From: Sphingomonas sp. S2M10
GTDB lineage: Bacteria > Pseudomonadota > Alphaproteobacteria > Sphingomonadales > Sphingomonadaceae
Direction of reading: 5' to 3'
Assembly: GCF_012650175.1 (NCBI RefSeq)
Contig: NZ_JAAILI010000032.1
Coordinates: 1-47,083, forward strand
DNA length: 47,083 nt
The notes below the pieces were generated by a model. It saw only the letters and a list, made by a program, of their open reading frames with translations. It did no database searches and was not told where the DNA came from. The position numbers were made by a program, and so were the translations under genes. Shown one piece after another: positions 1-15,203 of the stretch. Numbering within the stretch: position 1 is the first letter of the stretch; every line of letters starts with the position of its first letter.

Positions 1-121
1 TGAGAGCGTGATCAATCGTCGTCGATCAGGCGCCCGCGGCACACCCGCCAAGGTCAATGCGACCGCTGGTCTCGCGGCCAGCGAAGGACTAAACTCGGTC
101 AGCATCTCGGATGGCAGTCAT
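1..121. other. Foreign-looking segment at the break point of the CocE gene; possible end of an insertion sequence
   Basis: The hydrolase reading frame entering from the right loses its expected sequence near 122-127, and everything to the left looks unrelated to it. The segment carries a perfect 6-bp stem (64-69 with 78-83, 8-nt loop), and the heptamer TGAGAGC occurs at 1-7 and again at 121-127. Reading leftward from 121 the segment begins TGACTGCCATCC, which loosely resembles the TGA-CTG type ends of IS3-family elements. This could be one end of an IS, a small insertion flanked by a 7-bp target duplication, or a contig-edge repeat. No transposase can be read, because too little sequence is present. 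Confidence 0.35.
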
Positions 122-905
122 GAGAGCCGTACTGCTTGGCCCAGTCGCCGGCCGAGCCGACCTTGCGGAACGTGTCGTAATCATCCCAGCCGCCATTGGG
201 CGGCGTGGGCCCGCCAGCCTTGTAGCCGGTGATGCCGGAGATCCAGCCGATATTGGGCAGGCGAAAGGCGCCATGGTGGAACCAGTCGTCGCCCATCCAG
301 CCATCGATCATCGGGCTTTCCGGCGCGGCCACCTTGAGTGCCGGATGCGGGTTCAGCAGCGCCATCACCACCGTCCAGCCTTCGTAGGACGAGCCGAGCA
401 TGCCGACCTTGCCGTTCGATTCCGGCAGGTTCTTCACCAGCCAGTCGATCGTGTCGTAGGCGTCGGTGGTGTCGTCGATCTTGGTGGGATTGAGCGGCCC
501 GACCGGCGGACGGGTAACGACGAAGTCGCCCTCGGAGCGATACTTGCCGCGGATGTCCTGAAACACGCGGATATAGCCCGCCTGGGTGAACACCTCGTCG
601 CCCTGCGCGAGCACCGAGAGCATCTTGTTGCTGTCGGTACGGCGGACGCGATTATACGCGTCATAAGGCGTGCGGGTGAGCAGGATCGGCGCATTCTTCG
701 CGCCCTTGGGGATCACGATGGTCGTGAACAGCTTGGTGCCGTCGCGCATCGGCACCATCACCTCGCGGCGGATATAGTCTTTGGATCCCTCCGGGAGGAC
801 GAACTTGGCGGGAATGTCGTTGAAGGGCTGGGCCTGCTGTGCGGTCGCGGCCGGGATCAGCGCGGTGGTCGCCAGCGCAGTGAACAGGAAGGTACGAAAC
901 TGCAT
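99..905 (-). pseudogene. Truncated CocE/NonD-family alpha/beta-hydrolase (acylase/peptidase S15 type)
   Basis: The frame starts at ATG 905 behind a GGGGAG ribosome-binding site and opens with a signal peptide ending near ATAQQ. The N-terminal part is a good match to CocE/NonD hydrolases (X-Pro dipeptidyl-peptidase S15 fold, which includes glutaryl-7-ACA acylases). The motif MRDGTKLFTTIVIPKG, then TRTPYDAYNR, and the nucleophile elbow GSSYEGW with its catalytic Ser are all visible. Family members usually run to about 600 residues. This frame stops at 268, and its last nine residues (SHDCHPRC and neighbours) look foreign. The catalytic Asp and His, the cap domain and the C-terminal jelly-roll domain are absent. 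The product is probably non-functional, unless the remainder lies beyond the left edge behind a small insertion. Confidence 0.75.
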
Positions 906-978
906 AATGTCTCCCCAGAGAACCGAAGTCCGGGGTGATACTGTTACATTTGCAGTATTGGAAGAAGCTAGCGCGAAA

Positions 979-1009
979 AGGCCCGCGCTCCCATGAGGAA
1001 CGCGGGCCT
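979..1009 (-). terminator. Rho-independent terminator of the Ala/Pro-rich membrane protein gene
   Basis: The perfect 9-bp stem AGGCCCGCG (979-987) pairs with CGCGGGCCT (1001-1009) across a 13-nt loop. Read on the minus strand it is followed by TTTTCGC. It lies about 20 bp past the stop codon of the gene at 1027-2325. Confidence 0.7.
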
Positions 1010-1026
1010 GTGAAAGCGGACGTGGA

Positions 1027-2325
1027 TCAGGCGTGCGCGGGCGTGCCGAGCAATTCCGCCTCCAGATCGTCTACCAGGTGCGGACGGGTGGCCCCGATCG
1101 GCCCCACGCCTTCCGCCAAGGGCGCGGCGCGGCCGATGCGGAAAGCGGCACTGGTGCGGCCTTCACGACCATCCGGCAGGCGATAGCGCGCCTCCGCGAC
1201 CACGACGGGGTTGAACGTGCGTCCCAGTTCGCCCTTGGGCATCGCGAGACGCGCGTCGACACGGGTGCCGTCCCCGGCATCGATCGTCACCGGCGGCACA
1301 TCGGCGGCGGGACCATGGCGCGTCAGCAACTGCTCCATCTCGCTCGTCTCGGCATCGGCGAGCAGGAAAGTCGAGATGCGGACATCACGGGCAGCGGTAT
1401 CGCCGGCATTACCGACGGTCAGCTCGATGTCGACCAGCGCCTCCTCCTCGCTCGTGCCGGCACGCACCGGGCGCAGACCCAGTTCCAGCCACGGCCGGTT
1501 TGCCACCGGAGCGGACGCGTCGACGACATGGTCGAGGACGGCCGCATCAGCCTCCGCCAGCCTCGCCTCGGCATGCGCCTGGGCAGCGGGTTCGACGCTC
1601 GGCCGCGCGGCGGCGGGGGCAGCCATCACCGGCGTCGCGGCAGCGGCGGCGCGGCCGATGTCGTGGCGCGGCGCCAGCGGCTGTGCCGCGGGCTGGTGCA
1701 AGACCGGCTCGCTGGTGACCGCGGTTTCGTGCACCAGCAGGTCGTCGTTGCTGCGACGACGGCGCAGCAGGACCATCGCCGCCGCCGCCGCGAGAAGCAA
1801 GACGAGGCCGCCTAGGATCCACGGGAGCAGCGGGGCCGAACGTGTTTCTTCGGCCGCGGTTTGTGTTGTCTGGGCAACCCGATCGGCGGGCGCCGCCGCC
1901 TGTGCAGCGGGTTCGGCCGGTTGCGATGCGGGGACTGCCGGATTTTGCTGCGCGGGCGCAGCGGCAGGCTGCGACGCGGGCGCAGGCGTGCGCGGCTGGG
2001 TGACAGCCGCGGCCGCAGCACGCGACGCGCTACGCTCGGCGCGCACCGTTCGGGCAGGTGCCGCATCAGAGGCCGAGGGCGCCTGATTGGCGCTGCCGGC
2101 CATCTGCTGCTCTACCGGCGGCACCGACTGCACGACGGGCGCAGCAGGAGCCATACGGACCTCCGGCGCGGGCGCGGCGGCCTGGGGCGCAGGCGCCTCC
2201 ACCGCTGGCGGCGGTGTCACGGTCTGCTGGGGGGCGGCCTCCTGCGCGAAAGCAGGCGTGGCAAGGAACGCGGCACTGATTAACAGTGCGGCGCGGGGGC
2301 GAAGCGGGGTCTGACACTGTTTCAT
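1027..2325 (-). CDS. Ala/Pro-rich secreted or membrane-anchored protein of unknown function
   Basis: I chose ATG 2325 (432 aa), which gives a clean signal peptide starting MKQCQTPLRPRAALLISAAF and ending near AFAQ. A GTG nine bases upstream follows directly on a stop. Residues 25 to about 165 form a low-complexity Ala/Pro/Gln/Val spacer. One membrane segment follows (LPWILGGLVLLLAAAAAMVLL, roughly 170-190) with the basic stop RRRRS. The remaining C-terminal half (about 240 aa) contains a beta-rich stretch resembling an Ig-like accessory domain (WLELGLRPVRAGTSEEEALV, LTVGNAGDTAARDVRISTFL). I recognise no enzyme motif. The topology suggests a periplasmic N-terminal Pro-rich arm and a cytoplasmic C-terminal domain, or the reverse. 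It is transcribed alone and ends at its own terminator. Confidence 0.8.
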   Translation of the reverse strand: MKQCQTPLRPRAALLISAAFLATPAFAQEAAPQQTVTPPPAVEAPAPQAAAPAPEVRMAPAAPVVQSVPPVEQQMAGSANQAPSASDAAPARTVRAERSASRAAAAAVTQPRTPAPASQPAAAPAQQNPAVPASQPAEPAAQAAAPADRVAQTTQTAAEETRSAPLLPWILGGLVLLLAAAAAMVLLRRRRSNDDLLVHETAVTSEPVLHQPAAQPLAPRHDIGRAAAAATPVMAAPAAARPSVEPAAQAHAEARLAEADAAVLDHVVDASAPVANRPWLELGLRPVRAGTSEEEALVDIELTVGNAGDTAARDVRISTFLLADAETSEMEQLLTRHGPAADVPPVTIDAGDGTRVDARLAMPKGELGRTFNPVVVAEARYRLPDGREGRTSAAFRIGRAAPLAEGVGPIGATRPHLVDDLEAELLGTPAHA

Positions 2326-2478
2326 GACAGACACTCAACGGCCGACCGGCGAAATTCGACCGACGTGGCGCGGTCAGGCGTGACCCGCGCTCGACGAACC
2401 GAGCGGTTCACCCCATATTCAGGCACGGCTCTTGCGTCTTACACGCTGGAAATTCGGCAGCAACGCATTGAAAAGAAA

Positions 2479-2509
2479 GGGGCTTGCCGCGTAGTCGGCG
2501 GCAAGCCCC
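2479..2509 (-). terminator. Strong terminator behind the TonB-dependent receptor gene
   Basis: The perfect 12-bp stem GGGGCTTGCCGC (2479-2490) pairs with GCGGCAAGCCCC (2498-2509) across a 7-nt loop. On the minus strand it is followed by TTTCTTTTC. Plus-strand T residues on the other side could make it work both ways. It lies 24 bp past the receptor stop codon. Confidence 0.85.
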
Positions 2510-2532
2510 TTTTCATTGCTATTGCGTACCGA

Positions 2533-4812
2533 TCAGAAGCGGCCGGTCAATTGCACCCCATAGAAGCGCGGCTCCGCCGGGATGTAGGTCGGGTTGCCGA
2601 AGCCGCCCCCGGTGTTGCCCGCGTCGAGCAGATAACGCTCGTTGGTCGCGTTGCGGACATAACCGGCGATCTCATAGCGGCCTTCGGCGAAGCTCATGCC
2701 CGCCTTCACATTAACCAGCGTTACCTTGTCCTGGGAGATCGCCTCCCGATTGGGGATCTCGAAGAAGATCTTGCTGCGATAGGTCACGCTCGGCGTGGCA
2801 AACACGCGCATCCCGTTCCCCACCGGCGCATCCACGGTGAAACCCGCAGCCCATTGCAGACGCGGCTGCAGGCGGAAGCGGTTGTTGGCGTAGATGCCGT
2901 TCGACCGCTTGTCGTCGATTCCACCGTCGATGAAGCCGGCGTTGCCGAACACCGTCAGCCAGCTGACGGGGCGCAACTGCCCTTCCGCCTCGAAGCCGAG
3001 GTTGCTGGCGCTGCCGGCGCTCTCGGTGATGCTCGAGCCGACCGGGCGGCCCGACGGATCGTTGGCGTCGGTGATCGTGCGGCTGATCTGGAAGTTGTCG
3101 TACTTCTGATAGTAGACGCCCAGCGAGCCGGAAAACATGCCCTGGGACAGCTTCACGCCGCCCTCATAGTTCCACACCGTTTCCTCGGGGATGACCGAGG
3201 TGGAGGTAGCCGCCTGGTTCACCGTCGGCGAGCGGCGGCCCTTCGAGATCGTCGCATACAGGTTGATGGCGTCGCTCACCCGATAGAGCGCGTTGAAGCG
3301 CGGCAGGAAGGCCTGGAAGCTGTCCTGGCTCCACAGCGTGCCGTTGGTCGTGGTCTGGCCCGGGATCAGCGGTGCGCCGCTGAGGCGCGACCTCGGCGCG
3401 ACGGAGACATAGCCGGACTTGCGCTGCTCGATCAGTGCACGGATGCCGGCGGTCAGCTCCAGCGCATGGATCGGCGTCCAGGTCACTTCGCCGAACATCG
3501 AATATTGGTCGTTGATGCCCTTGTTGGTGAAGATCGAGCTGTAGGGAATCTGCGTGAACGCGCCCTTGGTGAGCGACGCCGTCGTCTGCGAGGCGACGAC
3601 GACACCAGTCGACGAGACGCAGGGCAAACCGGTCGCGCACGCGATATAGATGCCCTCCTCGGTCGAGAACGGCACTTCCTGGCGATTATTCTCATGGAAG
3701 ACGTTCCAGCCGAAGCTCGTCCGGACATGATCGCCGACATAAGCGAAGCGCGATTCATGGCTGAGCTGCGATCCATAGGCGCCCTCGGCGAATTCGAGCC
3801 ACCAGGCTGCCGACCCGTCTGCATCGAAGATCTCGAGCGAGTCGAACGAGCGGTAGCCGTTGACCGTGGTGAAGCTCCAGCCATCGCCGAGGTCGTAATG
3901 CGCGGTGAGGTTCACGTCGTAGACGTCGCGGGTCAGGCCCAGCTTGTCGGCGCCGAGCACCTGCTTTGAGAAGGGCGAGCCGGAAAGGTTCGCCGCGCCG
4001 AACGGATCGGCCGGGCCCCGGGACGTCGCAAAGCGCCTCGAGATGAACGGCGTGCCGCTGTTGCGCTGGCGATCATAGGTGCCGATCAGGTCGACGGTCA
4101 GCGCCGCGGTGGGCGTGTAGCGCACCGAGGCGCGCAGGCCTAGCTGGTTCTGCGCGTACAGATCGTCCTGGGTCGGCGACAGATTCTCGACATAGCCGTC
4201 GCGCTTCTTGAACTCGCCGGCGACGCGCGCCGCGATCACGTCGTTGCCGATATTGAGGTGGCCGCCCACCAGATAGGCGTTGTAATTGCCATAGCCCGCG
4301 GTGAGTTCGCCCGACACGCCCGGCTTGGGCCGCGCCGAGACGATGCTGACCGCGCCGATCGTCGAGGCGGTGCCGAACAGCGTCGCCTGCGGGCCCTTCA
4401 CCACCTCGATCCGATCGACGTCGTAGATTGCCTGATAGGCACCGCGCGAGCGCGAGATGTCGACGCCGTTATAGTAAAGCGTGACGCGCGCCGCCTGCTG
4501 CGCCGAGCCGCTGTCCGAGGTGATGCCGCGGATCACGATGCCGGGGTTGTTGGCGCTCTGCTCCTGGATGTTGAGGCCGGGCACGTAGTTGGAGAGCTCG
4601 TCGAGATCGTTGACGCCGATCCGCTTCATCTGCTCCTGCGTGACGGCGGTGATCGTGATCGGCACGTCGCGCAGCTTCTGCTCGAACTTCTGCGACGTGA
4701 CGATGATGTCGCCGCCCATTACCTCGTCCTGCGCCGTTTCCTGCGCCTGCACCGCCGTCGCCGACACCGTGGCAAGCAGCGCGGCGATCAGACCCATTTT
4801 ATTGTAATGCAT
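2533..4812 (-). CDS. TonB-dependent outer-membrane receptor (759 aa), substrate unknown
   Basis: ATG 4812 follows GGGAGG at a spacing of 6. A signal peptide (cut near VQAQE) is followed by a TonB box of the form DIIVTSQK, then a plug domain with DVPITITAVTQEQM and PGLNIQEQ...VIRGI (about residues 35-150). A 22-strand barrel ends in the typical terminal Phe (GVQLTGRF). The length fits sphingomonad receptors without an N-terminal STN signalling domain. The protein would import a large or scarce substrate across the outer membrane using TonB-ExbBD energy. No transporter, enzyme or regulator next door hints at the substrate. The gene sits alone between its own terminator and the long leader of rpoB, which is an unusual upstream neighbour for rpoB. 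Confidence 0.9.
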   Translation of the reverse strand: MHYNKMGLIAALLATVSATAVQAQETAQDEVMGGDIIVTSQKFEQKLRDVPITITAVTQEQMKRIGVNDLDELSNYVPGLNIQEQSANNPGIVIRGITSDSGSAQQAARVTLYYNGVDISRSRGAYQAIYDVDRIEVVKGPQATLFGTASTIGAVSIVSARPKPGVSGELTAGYGNYNAYLVGGHLNIGNDVIAARVAGEFKKRDGYVENLSPTQDDLYAQNQLGLRASVRYTPTAALTVDLIGTYDRQRNSGTPFISRRFATSRGPADPFGAANLSGSPFSKQVLGADKLGLTRDVYDVNLTAHYDLGDGWSFTTVNGYRSFDSLEIFDADGSAAWWLEFAEGAYGSQLSHESRFAYVGDHVRTSFGWNVFHENNRQEVPFSTEEGIYIACATGLPCVSSTGVVVASQTTASLTKGAFTQIPYSSIFTNKGINDQYSMFGEVTWTPIHALELTAGIRALIEQRKSGYVSVAPRSRLSGAPLIPGQTTTNGTLWSQDSFQAFLPRFNALYRVSDAINLYATISKGRRSPTVNQAATSTSVIPEETVWNYEGGVKLSQGMFSGSLGVYYQKYDNFQISRTITDANDPSGRPVGSSITESAGSASNLGFEAEGQLRPVSWLTVFGNAGFIDGGIDDKRSNGIYANNRFRLQPRLQWAAGFTVDAPVGNGMRVFATPSVTYRSKIFFEIPNREAISQDKVTLVNVKAGMSFAEGRYEIAGYVRNATNERYLLDAGNTGGGFGNPTYIPAEPRFYGVQLTGRF

Positions 4813-5188
4813 TCTTTGCCTCCCTTGGTCGGAAGGGCGGTTGGCAACCGTTTGTTAAGGCTTCACGGCGCCAGTGCGTCAGAATTGTTGCGACTGCGTA
4901 AACCCCGCATGTCCGATGGTGCAGCGCGGAACCATTTCGCCGTCCCGCTGTACGCACCCTTTGACATCCCCTCCCCTGCGCCCTATATCCCCGCTCTGGC
5001 CCTCCGATCGGGAAATGACTCGCCGTCGCGCAGCGTGTCGTAGGAATGGATCGGAACGGCTTGTCAGACGCCCCTGAAGCTGCCGAATCCCGAGCATCGG
5101 GGGTCGCGCGGCCTTTCGGCGTCACTTTGCACGTCCTGGCTCCCGGACAGGGGCACCGAGTTTACGGCTGACGAGGCAACACACACCT
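4813..5188. other. 376-bp divergent spacer between the TonB receptor and rpoB
   Basis: The stretch holds no convincing gene; short frames on both strands lack ribosome-binding sites and recognisable sequence. It contains the rpoB promoter (4961-4989) and then about 190 nt that would form an untranslated rpoB leader. The left end carries the ribosome-binding site of the receptor. rplJ/rplL, the usual upstream partners of rpoB, are not here, so their leader-based regulation cannot reach rpoBC by simple read-through. Confidence 0.6.
4961..4989 (+). promoter_or_regulatory. Predicted sigma-70 promoter of rpoBC
   Basis: A perfect -35 box TTGACA (4961-4966), a 17-nt spacer and a -10 box TATATC (4984-4989) face rpoB. 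Transcription would start near 4996, giving a leader of about 190 nt before the start codon at 5189. Other promoters further upstream cannot be excluded. Confidence 0.6.
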
Positions 5189-9361
<4,173 letters not shown>

Positions 9362-9372
9362 GAGAATGCACT

Positions 9373-9505
9373 CCCCCTCCCGCATGCGGGAGGGGGCCGG
9401 GGGGTGGGCTCCCGGCCTGTAGCGGAGTGATCGGTTGAAACCGGGTGCCCACCCCTTCCCAGGCCTGCGGCCTGGGCCCCTTCCCCTCCCGCGCGCGGGA
9501 GGGGA
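9373..9505. repeat. REP/BIME-like nested palindromes in the rpoB-rpoC spacer
   Basis: Four inverted repeats fill the spacer. There is a perfect 24-nt palindrome at 9373-9396 (CCCCCTCCCGCA and its complement). The 9-bp pair GGGGTGGGC (9401-9409) matches GCCCACCCC (9447-9455). An 8-bp hairpin CCCAGGCC/GGCCTGGG spans 9458-9476. A second 24-nt palindrome lies at 9482-9505 (TCCCCTCCCGCG and its complement). The outer palindromes share the CCCCTCCCG core that recurs near gspF and inside gspH. In the transcript they would form very stable stem-loops without T-tracts, so they look like processing or stability elements rather than terminators. Confidence 0.75.
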
Positions 9506-9523
9506 GTTGAAGGACCAGATACG

Positions 9524-13807
<4,284 letters not shown>

Positions 13808-13856
13808 TCCGCCCCGTTCGGGGGCTCCCAGCCTGACCGAGCGTGACACGAAAAGA

Positions 13857-13890
13857 GCCGCCGTCCGGGATACCGGCCGGCGGCTTTTTT
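13857..13890 (+). terminator. Terminator of the rpoBC operon
   Basis: GCCGCCGTCCGG (13857-13868) pairs with CCGGCCGGCGGC (13873-13884) across a GATA loop with one mismatch, followed by six T residues. Four A residues on the left side could let it also serve the convergent porin gene. Confidence 0.85.
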
Positions 13891-13945
13891 CCGCGACCGT
13901 CAATGCTTGACGAGTAGCTCGGCCCGGAACGCCGCCTGCGCGGGG

Positions 13946-15097
13946 TCAGAATGCAATCGTCAACCGGAGCGTGCCGACCACCACGCCCCGCGCTTTTTCG
14001 ACACCGCCGCGGTCGGTGACGAACTGCACGTCGGGCTGCACGGTCAGCCATTTCGTGAGCTGGTCCGAATAGGTCAGCTCGAACGTCGTCTCGGCACGGG
14101 ACGGGCGGGCCCCCGCTTCCAGCACCATCGTCCGATAGCCCCGCGTCGTCACCCCCCGGCTCATGCCGAACGAGACCTGGGAATCGGGTCGCCCCGACAC
14201 TGCCCGCTCCACCAGGAAGCCCGCCTGCCAGCCGCCCTGGAACGGCGTGGTCGAGCCGCCGGACATGCCGATGCGCCCGAACGCGGTCAGCGATCGCTTG
14301 TCCTCCCCGCCCAGCATCTGCCATTCGGCAAGCGCATATCCGCCTTCGTCGATCCGGCGAAGCGGCACTCCCTCGGCATCCACGGCGGTATAGTCGGGGT
14401 GCCGCTTGCTGTAGCGCCAATAGCCGGCAGCAAGCTTGAGGCCCGGGCGCTCCACCCCCGCCTCGCCGATCGCCAGAATGCCGTCGCGAAAGCTGAAATC
14501 GAGACCGGCCGGTTCACCGAGGCAGCCGGCGGCGGCATTGAGGATCGCCGCACGCGCAAAGCCCATCTCGCCGAACCGATGCTCCACCCGCACGGACAGC
14601 GCGGTGGAGGGGAAGATGGAGGGCCCGTTCGGGCCGGTGGCCGCCAGTTCCGATCCCGGGCCGAACGAGGGCGAGATCAGCAGCCCCGCCGCGTCGTTGA
14701 CGTAGAATTCGCTGTTGAGGTCGTAGATGCCGGCACGCACCGTGGTCCGGGCATCGAGGCGTTGCTCCACCCAGGCTTCGAACAGGCGAACATGATGGCT
14801 GGCGACTTCGATGTTGTTGATGCCCTGAAGCGTGCCCGCCGCATTGTTGGGCCGTCCGCCCATCGTGCTGAGGACATGTACATGTGCGCGCGCGCCGCGC
14901 CACCCCGCGAGACGATCGAGATCGGCGTCGGCGGTGAGGTCGGTATCATCGAGCACATAGGTGCGATTGCGATCGCCGCCACGCGCGACGCTGGCGACGT
15001 CAATCGTTTCGACCAAGTGAATATCGACGACACTCTGGGAATATACGTAGCTTGGCGCCATACATCCCAGAATAAGGGCCAGCAAAAATCGCTTCAT
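13946..15097 (-). CDS. OprB-family carbohydrate-selective porin
   Basis: The 383-aa product has a signal peptide (MKRFLLALILGCMAPSYVYS) and beta-strand-rich sequence throughout. OprB-type blocks include LFEAWVEQRL, TTVRAGIYDLNSEFYVNDAAGL, ISPSFGPGSELAATGPNGPSIFP and GGWQAGFLVERAV, and it ends in a terminal Phe (LRLTIAF). Such 16-strand porins let sugars diffuse through the outer membrane. It diverges from the chemoreceptor gene across 106 bp. That spacing would allow shared control, but no operator repeat is evident. A TATTAT sequence about 40 bp upstream on the minus strand could be its -10 box. The substrate cannot be predicted from sequence. Confidence 0.85.
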   Translation of the reverse strand: MKRFLLALILGCMAPSYVYSQSVVDIHLVETIDVASVARGGDRNRTYVLDDTDLTADADLDRLAGWRGARAHVHVLSTMGGRPNNAAGTLQGINNIEVASHHVRLFEAWVEQRLDARTTVRAGIYDLNSEFYVNDAAGLLISPSFGPGSELAATGPNGPSIFPSTALSVRVEHRFGEMGFARAAILNAAAGCLGEPAGLDFSFRDGILAIGEAGVERPGLKLAAGYWRYSKRHPDYTAVDAEGVPLRRIDEGGYALAEWQMLGGEDKRSLTAFGRIGMSGGSTTPFQGGWQAGFLVERAVSGRPDSQVSFGMSRGVTTRGYRTMVLEAGARPSRAETTFELTYSDQLTKWLTVQPDVQFVTDRGGVEKARGVVVGTLRLTIAF

Positions 15098-15166
15098 TAC
15101 CGATCATCCCGTCGTCCCTCGATAATAGTTTTAGGATGACTCAACCCAAATCTGCAGAGTCTCATC

Positions 15167-15172
15167 TATAAT
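15167..15172 (+). promoter_or_regulatory. Candidate -10 box of the chemoreceptor gene
   Basis: A perfect TATAAT lies 16 bp before the first ATG with a good ribosome-binding site. No convincing -35 hexamer sits 16-18 bp upstream, so an activator or another sigma factor may be needed. Initiation here would give a leader of only about 10-25 nt. Confidence 0.4.
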
Positions 15173-15203
15173 TTTCGGGGGGAGAGAATGAGTCCCATCA
15201 TGT

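Noticed and set aside
4799..5125. 108-codon minus-strand frame in the rpoB leader region
   Set aside because: No ribosome-binding site and no family resemblance. It overlaps the receptor start and the predicted rpoB promoter.
9373..9505. The rpoB-rpoC palindromes as intrinsic terminators
   Set aside because: They have no T-tract, and ending transcription there would cut off rpoC, which has no evident promoter of its own.
9373..9505. Palindrome clusters as a CRISPR array
   Set aside because: There are no regularly spaced identical repeats with unique spacers and no cas genes.
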